NCBI GenBank assembly: GCA_028869255.1
Contig: CP110972.1
Span: 3,105,001-3,169,000 of the forward strand
DNA length: 64,000 nucleotides
Reading direction: 5' to 3'
DNA from: Pseudomonas poae
GTDB lineage: Bacteria > Pseudomonadota > Gammaproteobacteria > Pseudomonadales > Pseudomonadaceae
Below, piece by piece: positions 26,203-35,123 of the stretch (position 1 is its first letter; each line of letters begins with the position of its first letter). The position numbers and the translations under genes are program-made. The notes beneath the pieces are model-generated. The model was not told the DNA's origin and made no database searches. It was given only the letters and a program-made list of their open reading frames with translations.

Positions 26203-26976
26203 TCAGTTCATCCAGTTACCGCCGTCGACGTTATAGGTCTGCGCTACTACATAGTCGGCTTCCTTCGACGCCAGGAAGATCGCCATGCCGGTCAAATCCT
26301 GCGCCGTGCCCATCCGCCCAAACGGCACCTCATCCCCTACCCGCTTTTTCTTCTCCCCCGGCGCCAGCCCTTCATGCCGGGCAAACAGCGCATCCACCCC
26401 ATCCCAATGCTCGCCATCCACCACGCCCGGGGCGATGGCGTTGACGTTGATGCCTTGCTTGATCAGGTTCAGCCCCGCCGATTGCGTAAGGCTGATCACC
26501 GCCGCCTTGGTCGCGCAGTAGACCGCCACCAGCGGCTCGCCGCGCCGTCCGGCCTGGCTGGCCATGTTGATGATCTTGCCGCCGTGGCCCTGGCTGATCA
26601 TCTGCCGCGCCGCCGACTGCAGGGTAAACAGCGTGCCGGCGACGTTGATCGAGAACAGCCGATCAAAACTGTCACGGGTGATATCGACGATGGGCGCGAG
26701 GTCGAACAGCGCGGCGTTGTTGATCAGGATATCCAGCTTGCCGACCTGCGCCACCACGGCAGCAATTGCGGCATCGATGGAGGCTTGGTCGGTGACGTCC
26801 ATCGCCACGGCGTAGGCCCGGGGGCCCAGTTCGGCGGCGGTGGCTTGGGCGCGTTGCAGGTTGATATCGGCAATGGCGACCGTGGCGCCCTCGGCGATGT
26901 AGGCCTGGGCGAAGGCGCGACCGATACCACGCGCCGATCCGGTGATCAGCGCGCTTTTACCTTCGAGTCGTTTCAT
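26203..26976 (-). CDS. sorbitol/polyol dehydrogenase (SDR, SmoS-like)
   Basis: An NAD-dependent short-chain dehydrogenase of 257 residues, with cofactor motif TGSARGIGRAFAQ (12-24), NNAALFD (near 90), catalytic Ser in INMASQAGRR, and YCATK (Tyr-x3-Lys near 155). The phrases KIINMASQAGRRGEPLVAVY and NAIAPGVVDGEHWDGVD resemble rhizobial/Rhodobacter sorbitol dehydrogenase SmoS. Oxidation of sorbitol to fructose is the likely reaction. It lies 19 bases after the polyol-binding protein gene, in one operon. Confidence 0.85.
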   Translation of the reverse strand: MKRLEGKSALITGSARGIGRAFAQAYIAEGATVAIADINLQRAQATAAELGPRAYAVAMDVTDQASIDAAIAAVVAQVGKLDILINNAALFDLAPIVDITRDSFDRLFSINVAGTLFTLQSAARQMISQGHGGKIINMASQAGRRGEPLVAVYCATKAAVISLTQSAGLNLIKQGINVNAIAPGVVDGEHWDGVDALFARHEGLAPGEKKKRVGDEVPFGRMGTAQDLTGMAIFLASKEADYVVAQTYNVDGGNWMN

Positions 26977-26995
26977 GGGGTCTTATCCGTCAATG

Positions 26996-28306
26996 TTATT
27001 TGGGATAACCGGCGCGTTTCATCTCGCGCTCGGTGGTGGACTGTGCCTGGAGCAACGCCTGGTCAACCGACATGCCGCCGGTGAGCGCCGCCGAAAACAA
27101 CTTGCCGACGGAGGTGCCGATGGCCTGGAACTCGGGGATGGTCACGTACTGGATGCCCACGTACGGCACCGGTTTGGCCGACGGGTGCGCGGGGTCGGCG
27201 TGCTGCATCATTTGCAGGGTCACCTGGGCAAACGGTGCGGCCTTGAGGTACGCCTCGTTGTAGGTGGATTGGCGCGTGCCCGGCGGCACATTGGTGATGC
27301 CTTCTTTATCAGCGACCAGTTGGATGTAGTCCTTGGACGTCGCCCAGGTAATAAAGGCCTTGGCGGCGTCCTTGTGCTTGGAGGTGGCCGGGATCGCCAG
27401 GGACCAGGCGTAGAGCCAGGACGAGCCTTTGTCGGTGACTTCGGTCGGGGCGGCGGCAAACCCTACGTTGTCCGCAACTTTACTTTGGCTCTTGTCGGTG
27501 GTGAACGAGCCGGCGACGCTGGCATCGACCCAGATCGCGCACTTGCCGCTGTTGAACAGCGCCAGGGTTTCGTTGAAGCCGTTGCTGGAAACGCCCGGCG
27601 GGCCGTAGTTCTTCAGGGTGTTGACGTAATAGTTGGCCGCCGCCGTCCACTCGGGGCTGGTCAACTCGGGCTTCCACTGCTCGTCGAACCAGCGTGCGCC
27701 AAAGGCATTGGCCATGGTGCTCAGCAGCGCGATGTTTTCACCCCAGCCGGCCTTGCCACGCAGGCACATGCCGTATTGGCCCTGATCTTTAGCCGTGAGT
27801 TTGGCGGCGAACTCGCCGAGCTGACTCCAGGTCGGGTGCGCGGGCATGCTCAGGCCGGCCTGCTTGAACAGGTCGGTACGGTAGTAGGTGAGCGTGCTTT
27901 CGCCGTAGAACGGCAAGGCATACAGGGTGTTGTTAACCGACAGGCCCTGGCGCACCGAGGGGAAAATATCGTCCGCATCGTAATCGGCTGGCAGTTGGGT
28001 CAGCGGTTCGAGCCAGTGTTTGGCGCCCCACAGTGGAGTCTCATAAGTGCCGATGGTGAGCACGTCAAACTGCCCGCCCTGGGTCGCAATATCGGTGGTC
28101 AGGCGTTGGCGCAGCACGTTTTCTTCGAGTACTACCCAGTTGAGCTTGATGTCCGGGTGCTGCTGCTCGAACACCTTGGACAGGCGTTGCATGCGGATCA
28201 TGTCACTGTTGTTGACCGTGGCGATGGTCACGGTGTCGGCGGCATGGCTGGGCATGGCCAGTGCCAGCGCGCAAAGCAGGAATGACGCTTGCGGGATCTT
28301 GAACAT
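26996..28306 (-). CDS. polyol ABC transporter substrate-binding protein (MtlE/SmoE type)
   Basis: A 436-residue secreted protein. ATG at 28306 is preferred over an upstream GTG because AGGTGG stands eight bases before it and the signal peptide (MFKIPQASFLLCALALAMPSHA) then starts correctly. The mature part is a family 1 extracellular solute-binding protein: VTIATVNNSDMIRMQRLSKV, ALPFYGESTLTYYRTDLF, FNSGKCAIWVDASVAGSF. It is like MtlE/SmoE of mannitol/sorbitol importers. The permease and ATPase genes that normally follow are missing; a dehydrogenase comes next. Confidence 0.85.
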   Translation of the reverse strand: MFKIPQASFLLCALALAMPSHAADTVTIATVNNSDMIRMQRLSKVFEQQHPDIKLNWVVLEENVLRQRLTTDIATQGGQFDVLTIGTYETPLWGAKHWLEPLTQLPADYDADDIFPSVRQGLSVNNTLYALPFYGESTLTYYRTDLFKQAGLSMPAHPTWSQLGEFAAKLTAKDQGQYGMCLRGKAGWGENIALLSTMANAFGARWFDEQWKPELTSPEWTAAANYYVNTLKNYGPPGVSSNGFNETLALFNSGKCAIWVDASVAGSFTTDKSQSKVADNVGFAAAPTEVTDKGSSWLYAWSLAIPATSKHKDAAKAFITWATSKDYIQLVADKEGITNVPPGTRQSTYNEAYLKAAPFAQVTLQMMQHADPAHPSAKPVPYVGIQYVTIPEFQAIGTSVGKLFSAALTGGMSVDQALLQAQSTTEREMKRAGYPK

Positions 28307-28395
28307 GGCGGTTTCCACCTGTTGTTTTTGTTGTTGAGGGCCGATTACAGCAGCTTGTCCAGGCCCTCACAAACGCATGGCGGATGCTGGACCGG

Positions 28396-28431
28396 TACTT
28401 TTTTAACCGCCGCCTCAGGATCAAAAAAGTA
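28396..28431. promoter_or_regulatory. inverted repeat in the mtlR-like/binding-protein divergent promoter
   Basis: TACTTTTTT (28396-28404) and AAAAAAGTA (28423-28431) are perfectly inverted with an 18-bp spacer, roughly two helical turns centre to centre. It is a candidate AraC-family operator. Confidence 0.45.
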
Positions 28432-28516
28432 TCAGTGCCGGGCGAAACAGGGGGTAGCGCGAGGGTTGCCAACCCGCGTATTTTGAAGCGATTACACAAC
28501 TAAAAGAGGCATCACC

Positions 28517-29455
28517 ATGCCCATCAGCCGCGCCCAACTGTTCGAACACCGCCCCGCTGAACTCGAAGTGATCCTGCCCGAACCCGAGCATTGTTTTCGT
28601 TGGTTCGAACATGACTACCCCTTCGAACTGGCGCGCTGGAACCACCACCCCGAGTTCGAAATCCACCTGATTCGCCAAGGCAGCGGCAAGTTGGTGGCGG
28701 GCGACTACATCGGCGCGTTCGGCGCCGGGCATGTCGCGCTGATCGGTCCCGACCTGCCCCACGACTGGATCGGCGAACTGGCCCCTGGCGACTACCTGCA
28801 CGGCCGCGATGTGGTACTGCAATTCGATGGTGCCGCCCTCCTCGCCCTACGTAAAACCCTGCCGGAACTCGGCGACTTGCAGCCGCTGTTCGAACAGGCC
28901 CGGCGCGGCCTGGAATTCAGCGGTGATACGGCGCTGCAGGCCGCGCGCCTGATGGAAGCCATCGGCAACGCCCACGGCCTGCAGCGGCTTATCCTGTTCC
29001 TGCAACTGCTCGACACCCTGAAAAACGCCGCACCCGCGCAGGTAAAAGCCCTCGCCAGCCCTTGCTACGCACCGACCCTGGATGCACGCAGCGCTGAACG
29101 CATCAACAAGGCCTTCGACTACTTGATGCGTGAACTCACTGGCGACTTGCGCCTGTCGGTGATCGCACAACAGCTGGAGATGAGCGAACCGGGCTTCTCA
29201 CGGTTCTTCAAACGCAACACCGGCCACGGGTTCATCGACCTGATGCGCAAGTTTCGCGTGCAGCGCGCCTGCCGGCTGTTGCTGCAAAGCGAGATGTCGG
29301 TGGCGGATATCTGCTTTGAAGTGGGCTATGCCAACCTGTCCAATTTCAACCGGCATTTTCGAATCGAGATGCACCAGACGCCCAGCGAATATCGGCGGGA
29401 AACCGCAATGCACCTGTTCAAGCGCAGCCAAAAAATGACACCCAGTCAATTCTGA
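28517..29455 (+). CDS. mtlR: AraC-family regulator of polyol use (MtlR-like)
   Basis: A 312-residue regulator: N-terminal cupin sensing part (FEHRPAELEVILPEPEHCF, NHHPEFEIHLIRQGSGKLVA, ALIGPDLPHDWIG) and two C-terminal HTH motifs (LSVIAQQLEMSEPGFSRFFK, SVADICFEVGYANLSNFNRH). The N-terminal wording is that of P. fluorescens MtlR, activator of the mannitol operon. It is divergent from the binding-protein/dehydrogenase pair, its presumed target. It is slightly longer at the C-terminus than the described 301-residue protein. Confidence 0.85.
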   Translation: MPISRAQLFEHRPAELEVILPEPEHCFRWFEHDYPFELARWNHHPEFEIHLIRQGSGKLVAGDYIGAFGAGHVALIGPDLPHDWIGELAPGDYLHGRDVVLQFDGAALLALRKTLPELGDLQPLFEQARRGLEFSGDTALQAARLMEAIGNAHGLQRLILFLQLLDTLKNAAPAQVKALASPCYAPTLDARSAERINKAFDYLMRELTGDLRLSVIAQQLEMSEPGFSRFFKRNTGHGFIDLMRKFRVQRACRLLLQSEMSVADICFEVGYANLSNFNRHFRIEMHQTPSEYRRETAMHLFKRSQKMTPSQF

Positions 29456-29609
29456 CCAAAGGGTCGATTAATCCAGTTTTTTATCACTTAGTTCAATCCC
29501 TTAAGAAAGTTGGTACGCCGCGTGCAAACGTTTGCGGAACGAACTTGACAGCCAAGTTCACCTTTACCCGAAGAACCGGGTTCAAACCGCGTACGAATAG
29601 GGACTTTCA

Positions 29610-30558
29610 ATGCACCCCACCTCAAGGCGTCCTGCTTCCTTTGGTGTTTCCTTGCTACTGGCGGCCGTTACGGGAGTACTCAGTGCGCCCATTTTGGCGC
29701 AGCAAAAACCCGCCGATGACTCAGCACAGGGCGAAACACTGAGCCCTGAAGCAAGCCCGGCAACAAAAAAGGCGTGTACTGGTCGGACTGGTTCAACCAG
29801 GACCTGACCCTTATCGGCAGCAAAGACATCAGCTTTGGCCCCAAGCCCCAGGATGATGTGTACCTGGAATACGAATACTTCGGCCGCAAGGGGCCGTTTG
29901 AGCTGTACGGCTATATCGATGTGCCGAAGATCCTCACCATCGGTAACAGTAATGACAAAGGCGTGTGGGACCATGGCTCGCCGGTGTTCATGGAGCACGA
30001 ACCGCGCATCTCCATCGACTACCTGGCGGGGCGCAGCCTGGCCATCGGGCCGTTCAAGGAATGGTACGTGGCGTTTGACTGGATCTACGACCATGGCAGC
30101 AATAAAGCCAACCGCGCCAACACCCTGTACAGCGGCCTCGGTACCGATATCGACACGCACTCGCGGGTCAACCTGTCGGCCAATTTCTACGGGCGTTACC
30201 AGTGGGAAAACTACGGCGCCAGCAATGAATACTCGTGGGACGGCTACCGTGCGCAGATGAAGTACATCGTGCCCATCAGCAGCTTCGACAATGGCGCCTC
30301 GCTGACCTATATCGGCTTCACCAACTACGATTTCGGTTCCGACCTGCACAAGGACAACCCGGCGCGCACCGCCAACTCACTGGTGGCGACCAATGTGCTG
30401 CTGTATTCGTTTACCCACCTGCGTTTCACCTGGTCGGCCGTTACTTTCATAACGGCGGCAACTGGGAGGATGGCAGTGAGTTGAATTTCGGCGAGGGCAA
30501 CTTCCGCGCCCGCTCCGACGGCTGGGGCTACTACGCCGGCGTGGGCTATCAATTCTGA
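29610..30558 (+). pseudogene. tsx: Tsx-like outer-membrane nucleoside channel, two frameshifts
   Basis: The first frame gives a signal peptide (MHPTSRRPASFGVSLLLAAV to LAQ). Then YWSDWFNQDLTLIGSKDISF and ELYGYIDVPKILTIGNSND follow in a second frame, and RYFHNGGNWEDGSELNFGEG ending in YYAGVGYQF in a third. These are consecutive parts of one Tsx-family barrel, whose C-terminal Phe is intact. Adding one A to the A6 run at 29765-29770 and one T to TTT at 30424-30426 joins everything into about 316 residues. Tsx lets nucleosides cross the outer membrane. The gene is next to a NUP-family nucleoside permease. Both lesions are homopolymer indels, so sequence error is quite possible. Confidence 0.82.
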
Positions 30559-30572
30559 TCAAGGAGCTATAA

Positions 30573-31602
30573 ATGAAAGCGCTGACTCGTCTCTCGATGG
30601 CCGTGGGCCTGGCCCTGCTGCCCCATCTGGTGCTGGCTGATACAGCCGCGCCGATCAAACCCAAAGTGATGCTGATCACCATGTTCGCCCCCGAGGCGCA
30701 AACCTGGATCGACCGCCTGCAACTCAAGCAGGAAGTGCGCGTGCCGGGCCTGTCCGCCGAATACCCGGTGATTCGCTGCAACACCCAGGACGTGTGCCTG
30801 CTGGTGACCGGCATGGGCCAGACCAACGCCGCCGCGTCGACCCTGGCCCTGGCCTTGTCGCCCAAGTTCGACCTGCGCCAGAGTTACTTCCTGATTGCCG
30901 GGATAGCCGGGATCAACCCCAAGCATGGCACCATCGGCACTGCTGCCTGGGCGCATTACCTTGGTGGAGTTCGGCACCCAGTGGGAGCTGGATTCGCGGG
31001 ACGCCCCGAAGGAGTGGCCAACCGGCTATATCGGCATCAACACCAAGGGCCCCAACGAAAAACCGCCGTTGGACTACAAGACCGAAGTGTTTGAGTTGAA
31101 CCCCAAGCTGCAAGCCAAGGCGTTTGCCCTGTCGCACGCCGTCGAGCTGACGGAGAGCAAGGAGTCCGCCGCCTGGCGCAAACACTACCCCGCAGCGCCG
31201 GCCAATCAGCCGCCGCAAGTCACCCGTTGCGACACCCTGGCGGGTAACACCTGGTTCTCCGGCACGCGCCTGAGCGAGCGCGCCGAAGTCTGGACCCGGT
31301 TGCTCACCGACAACAAAGGCGAATACTGCACCACCCAGCAGGAAGACAATTCCACCTATGAAGCCCTGCTGCGCGCCAGCCGTGAGGGCCTGGTGGATAT
31401 CCAGCGCCTGGCGGTGGTGCGTGCCGGTTCCGATTTCGACCGACCGTACCCGGGCTACAGCGAAGTCGACAACCTGCTCAAATACGCCGACCAGGGCGGG
31501 TTCGTACCGGCGCTGGAGAACCTGTACCGCACGGGCAACCCGCTGGTACAGGCGATTCTCAAGAACTGGTCGGCTTGGGAACAGGGCGTTCCCGAAGCCT
31601 GA
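30573..31602 (+). pseudogene. purine nucleoside permease (NUP family), frameshifted
   Basis: The first frame has a signal peptide (MKALTRLSMAVGLALLPHLV-LA) and MLITMFAPEAQTWIDRLQL to FLIAGIAGINPKHGTIGTAAWA. The remainder (LVEFGTQWELDSRDAPKEWP to SAWEQGVPEA) is in another frame. Removing one T from the pair at 30961-30962 gives AHYLVEFGTQ and an intact ~342-residue protein. NUP-family proteins (PF06516 type) were named for nucleoside uptake in yeast and resemble nucleoside phosphorylases; the bacterial ones are exported. It starts 14 bp after tsx, suggesting a nucleoside-scavenging pair. Confidence 0.82.
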
Positions 31603-31616
31603 TGGAGATAACGGTT

Positions 31617-32576
31617 TCAGGGCAGGAAGATGATCTTGTCTGCACTGCCTTGATTAACCTCCTCGTAGCACTGCACCCCGTCGGCCAGCGCCACTTCGCG
31701 CAGGCCGCTGGGCAGCGGCAACAGCCCTTCATCAAAGAAGCGCCCGAACTGTTCCAGCATCACCGCACACTGCTCGCAGTTGTAGAGCAACGAATTGATC
31801 CCCACCACCGAGCCGCCCTTGCGGTACAGCGCCAGGGCCGGTAACTGCACGTGGCCGTCCACCGGCGCGGCGATGATCGCGATATGCCCGAACGGCGCCA
31901 GGCCCGCCACGGCGGCCGGCAACCAGAAACCCGTGGTGTCGAAGATCACATCCGCACCGCCCTTGAACACGGCGTTTACCTGCGGGCCCAGTTCCTCCGG
32001 CTTGCCCAGGGCAATCGCATCGACCCCCTGCCCCTGCAACACCTCGACCTGCTCCACCCGGCGCACCGCCGCCAGCACCTGGGCGCCACGAATCTTCGCC
32101 AACGCCAACGCCGCACTGCCTACCGCGCCATTGGCGCCAATCACCAGCAACCGCGTGCCTTTTGCGACACCGCTGCGCTCCAGCGCATCCCAGGCGGTGG
32201 TGTACGGCACGCCAAGGCTGGCGGCCTGGGCAAAACTTAAATGAGTGGGTTTATGCGCCACGCCCTTGGCCGACACCGTGAGGAACTGCGCGTGGGAGCC
32301 GTCGGCGAAAAAACCCAGGTCGCGGCCGGTGCCCCAGACTTCCTGGCCGACCAGGTCCTGCGGGCCTTGCACGACCACACCGGCAAAGTCGCGGCCGGGA
32401 ATGCGCGGCACTGTGGTGTAGGGGAAACGGCCGAGCAGGTTTTTCACGTCGCTGGGGTTAAGGCCGGCCGCCTTGATCTGCACCAGCACCTCACCGGACG
32501 CCGGCACCGGGGTGGTGACGTCGACGAAACTCAGGGCGTTGATGTCGCCGGTGGCGGAAAACTGCAATGCTTTCAT
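31617..32576 (-). CDS. zinc-free quinone-reductase-like MDR alcohol dehydrogenase
   Basis: A 319-residue medium-chain dehydrogenase: N-terminal GroES-like fold (AAGLNPSDVKNLLGRFPYTT, IPGRDFAGVV), then Rossmann domain with VIGANGAVGSAALALAK near 150. It lacks the structural-zinc cysteine cluster and the catalytic Cys/His set, as in quinone oxidoreductases (QOR). NADPH-dependent reduction of a quinone or enone is likely. It is convergent with the NUP gene and no operon partner is evident. Confidence 0.85.
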   Translation of the reverse strand: MKALQFSATGDINALSFVDVTTPVPASGEVLVQIKAAGLNPSDVKNLLGRFPYTTVPRIPGRDFAGVVVQGPQDLVGQEVWGTGRDLGFFADGSHAQFLTVSAKGVAHKPTHLSFAQAASLGVPYTTAWDALERSGVAKGTRLLVIGANGAVGSAALALAKIRGAQVLAAVRRVEQVEVLQGQGVDAIALGKPEELGPQVNAVFKGGADVIFDTTGFWLPAAVAGLAPFGHIAIIAAPVDGHVQLPALALYRKGGSVVGINSLLYNCEQCAVMLEQFGRFFDEGLLPLPSGLREVALADGVQCYEEVNQGSADKIIFLP

Positions 32577-32606
32577 AAACGTAATCCATCCGAAGGAATG
32601 AACAAC

Positions 32607-32780
32607 TCAGGACAACCAACCGCTGACCAGCTGCCGCCCCATGGGCCAGAGCTTTTCGCCCAGCAGCATGCCCATCAGCCCCACCAGGGCGATGGCCGGC
32701 GGCGCTGGCGAGCGGAAATCCAGGGCGCCGTAGATCACGCCGACAAACAGGCCGATGGCAAGGGAAATCAGATAGTTCAT
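32607..32780 (-). CDS. XapX-domain small membrane protein
   Basis: A 57-residue protein (MNYLISLAIGLFVGVIYGAL start) with two hydrophobic segments and the motif YGALDFRSPAPPAIALVGLMGMLLGE typical of the XapX/DUF1427 family. The ATG at 32780 is favoured; an upstream extension adds unrelated residues. Function unknown. It lies next to an MDR dehydrogenase and an AraC regulator on the same strand, where XapX genes are often found. Confidence 0.8.
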   Translation of the reverse strand: MNYLISLAIGLFVGVIYGALDFRSPAPPAIALVGLMGMLLGEKLWPMGRQLVSGWLS

Positions 32781-32869
32781 GGGGTTGGCGCCTGACGGGT
32801 TGATGGGCCCAGTGTAGAGAGCCCATTGCTGAAGCATCGGCCAAGTGCTTCAGGATTTCGGCCAACCCC

Positions 32870-33634
32870 TCAGCCGAGGTAGTGCGAGGGCGCGACGCCC
32901 AGTTCACGCCGAAACATGTCGCTGAAACTGCTGGGCGAGTACCCGAGGGAGCGTGCAATGCCGCTCACCGACTGGCCCTGGATCAGCTCTGCCACCGCCG
33001 TGGCCAGCTGCACTTGCCGGCGCCATTCGGCAAAGCCCATGCCCAGGTTATTCTGGAACAGCCGCGCCAAGGTGCGCACGCTGGCACCGGCCGTTTCGGC
33101 ATGTTGCTCGAAAGGCACCGCCAGGGACGGCGCCGCCATGACCGCCTGGCACGCGCTGACCAGACGCCGGTCGGCGTCCACCGGCATGGCGATGCGGATC
33201 TGCGAGCGGCGCGCCCGTTGCAGCTCCAGCAGGGCCAGGCCGACCACCGCGTCGTAATAGCCGGCGTCAGCGCTGTCGCCCTGCTCCACCAGCGTGACGA
33301 TCAGCTCGCGCAGCAGCCCGCCGACCTCGATCACCTGGACCTGGCTGTCCAGCGTGGCCGCCAGCGCCGGGCGCAGATAGATATTGCGCATCTGCAAATC
33401 CGACACCACGCGAATGCCGTGTTCAACCCCAGGCGGCAGCCACACCGCACGCTGGGGCGGCACCACCAGGGCTTCACGCGGGGTCTCGACCCACATCACG
33501 CCGCTCATGGCATAGAGCAATTGGCCCCAATCGTGGCTATGCGGTTCCACGTACAACCCACGGGGGTACGTGCGCGCCAACGGCTGAACGGGGACGGCGT
33601 GATCACTGAGGTCGGGGGGCGCAGCCAGGGCCAT
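32870..33634 (-). CDS. AraC-family transcriptional regulator
   Basis: About 254 residues from the ATG at 33634 (a TTG 27 codons upstream is also open). N-terminal cupin (RGLYVEPHSHDWGQLLYAMS, VVPPQRAVWLPPGVEHGIRV) and C-terminal tandem HTH (VRTLARLFQNNLGMGFAEWR, SVSGIARSLGYSPSSFSDMF). The PPQRAVWLPPG motif marks the subgroup that often controls exporters or dehydrogenases nearby. It probably regulates the co-oriented XapX and dehydrogenase genes. Confidence 0.85.
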   Translation of the reverse strand: MALAAPPDLSDHAVPVQPLARTYPRGLYVEPHSHDWGQLLYAMSGVMWVETPREALVVPPQRAVWLPPGVEHGIRVVSDLQMRNIYLRPALAATLDSQVQVIEVGGLLRELIVTLVEQGDSADAGYYDAVVGLALLELQRARRSQIRIAMPVDADRRLVSACQAVMAAPSLAVPFEQHAETAGASVRTLARLFQNNLGMGFAEWRRQVQLATAVAELIQGQSVSGIARSLGYSPSSFSDMFRRELGVAPSHYLG

Positions 33635-33752
33635 GGAGTGCACGTCAATCAAGGGTGAGCCGCCATGGTAAATGACCACCGCTCGACAATCCGAGTGAAT
33701 TTTTAGCGCCCGCAAGGATCACTTGCTTTACACCACCGGGGCTGAGGGGCCA

Positions 33753-33995
33753 ATGAATAACGCCAAACTGTTTGTGATCGACTACACCCTGCATGGCGAG
33801 CCCAGGTCGTTCATCATCCGCCTGGAAAAGCTCGACACCGCAGAAGCCTGGCATTGGGCCAGCTGTGACGCCGGGGTGGGCCGTATCGGCCGCTTCGCAC
33901 GCGAGCAGGTGAAGAAGACCAGCCGCGAACAGGCCGAAAAGTTCGGCATTACCGATGTGCAATGGCGCCGCTCGGACGCGCGCGCCCAGGCTTGA
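33753..33995 (+). CDS. small conserved Pseudomonas protein (DUF6555-like)
   Basis: An 80-residue soluble protein starting MNNAKLFVIDYTLHGEPRSF with KLDTAEAWHWASCDAGVGRI in the centre and a basic C-terminus. It resembles a small family common in Pseudomonas (DUF6555, from memory). No catalytic motif is visible and the function is unknown. It is followed after 16 bases by another small gene with a strong ribosome site, so the two probably form an operon. Confidence 0.7.
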   Translation: MNNAKLFVIDYTLHGEPRSFIIRLEKLDTAEAWHWASCDAGVGRIGRFAREQVKKTSREQAEKFGITDVQWRRSDARAQA

Positions 33996-34011
33996 TCAGG
34001 GAGGAACAACC

Positions 34012-34284
34012 ATGGTTTTACCGGCAACGGTCAATGGCAAGGCGCGCATTGATTACACCCAGGACACCTTGTTCGGGCCATTGGCCAAGCATGTGGAATG
34101 CCACGTGAGCTTGCAGCATAAACCCGGGTGGCTGGTACTGAAGGTGTTCCAGCCGCTGCCGGATGATCTGCACGCGGCGCAAACCGTGGTGTTTGCGCTG
34201 GAAGGCAGGAGGACCAGCGGAGTGGTGCGGGATCGCCAGCGCCTGTCCGACCATAGCTTGCGCCTGGAGCTGGAAACCCGGTAA
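34012..34284 (+). CDS. small hypothetical protein
   Basis: A 90-residue protein, MVLPATVNGKARIDYTQDTL start, with GGGAGGAA before the ATG. The pattern of alternating strands (VECHVSLQHKPGWLVLKVFQ, LRLELETR) suggests a small beta-rich fold. No recognised domain or transmembrane segment. The codon use is like its neighbours, and it is the second gene of a two-gene unit ending at a REPIN with a T-tract. Confidence 0.65.
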   Translation: MVLPATVNGKARIDYTQDTLFGPLAKHVECHVSLQHKPGWLVLKVFQPLPDDLHAAQTVVFALEGRRTSGVVRDRQRLSDHSLRLELETR

Positions 34285-34304
34285 CCCAAGCACTGAGCGT
34301 CAAT

Positions 34305-34398
34305 TGTGGGAGCGGGCTTGTTCGCGAAAGCGGTGTATCAGTAGACCATTGCTGACCGACACTGCGCTTTCGCGAGCAAGCCCGCTCCCGTTTTTTTT
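34305..34398 (+). terminator. REPIN followed by a T8 tract, probable terminator
   Basis: Inverted units TGTGGGAGCGGGCTTGTTCG and CGCGAGCAAGCCCGCTCCC (34305-34389), the second followed by eight T. The long stem plus T-run would work as an intrinsic terminator for the plus-strand pair. Confidence 0.7.
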
Positions 34399-34406
34399 AA
34401 ACGCGT

Positions 34407-34577
34407 TCAGCCTTTAGCCGACTTGGCGCACTCACAGCCCGTGGCCGCCGCGCAAGGCTCGCCATGGGCATGGTGCTCGGCACAGCCCTGGCAGCAATAG
34501 CCCTTGCCGTCCTTCATTACCGCATCAGCTCCCAACACACACTTGCAGTGTGGGCACGCACAGGTTTCATCGGGCAT
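34407..34577 (-). CDS. bacterial metallothionein
   Basis: A 56-residue protein with ten cysteines (positions 6, 8, 11, 13, 28, 29, 32, 42, 48, 50) and a histidine-rich AEHHAHG. The pattern CACPHCKC, YCCQGC, CEC is that of SmtA/PmtA-type metallothioneins, which bind Zn(II), Cd(II) or Cu(I) in the cytoplasm. AAGGAG is eight bases before the ATG. It is shorter than the ~79-residue P. aeruginosa PmtA, lacking most of the C-terminal tail. It stands alone between a terminator and a DMT gene. Confidence 0.88.
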   Translation of the reverse strand: MPDETCACPHCKCVLGADAVMKDGKGYCCQGCAEHHAHGEPCAAATGCECAKSAKG

Positions 34578-34666
34578 GGTCAGACTCCTTCTTCATGGTC
34601 GTCCCGGTGCGGCGAGCGCCGGCACCTTAAGCAGTGACTGCGGCCCGCCGTTGATGGTTCAAACCA

Positions 34667-35119
34667 TCAGTCGGTGCGCGTATTGCTGCGATACATGAAC
34701 ACCAGCGCAAGTGCCAGGCAGGCCATCGCCACGATGCGGCTGCCTGAGAGCTCGATGGCCGGGTTGCCCAGCCAGCCGAAGTTGTCGATCAGCATGCCCA
34801 TGCCCAACTGCCCGACGATCACCGCCACCGTCGCGACCGCCGTACCGACCACCGGCACCGCGCCGACCATCACCATCATGTACACCACGCCGAACAGCGC
34901 GCCGGTCAGTTGCCATTTGGGCACTTCCAGCAGGCTCACGGCCTGGGCCGGTTCGAAGAAGAAAATCAGCAGCGCGGTCACGACCGCCCCGACCACAAAG
35001 GTCACCAGGCTACTGCGCAACACGCCTACCGCCTGCCCCAGGCGACCATTGATCGCGGCCTGCACACTCAGCACCGCACCTGCGGCGACCACCAGCACCA
35101 ATAACAGAATCAGATTCAT
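34667..35119 (-). CDS. DMT-family small transporter (YdcZ/DUF606), first copy
   Basis: A 150-residue protein with five hydrophobic helices: MNLILLLVLVVAAGAVLSVQ, SSLVTFVVGAVVTALLIFFF, GALFGVVYMMVMVGAVPVVG, and GQLGMGMLIDNFGWLG before the last helix. This is the DMT (drug/metabolite) half-size family, which often works as a paired heterodimer. It lies four bases after a related gene; the pair probably forms one exporter. Substrate unknown. Confidence 0.85.
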   Translation of the reverse strand: MNLILLLVLVVAAGAVLSVQAAINGRLGQAVGVLRSSLVTFVVGAVVTALLIFFFEPAQAVSLLEVPKWQLTGALFGVVYMMVMVGAVPVVGTAVATVAVIVGQLGMGMLIDNFGWLGNPAIELSGSRIVAMACLALALVFMYRSNTRTD

Positions 35120-35123
35120 CGCC

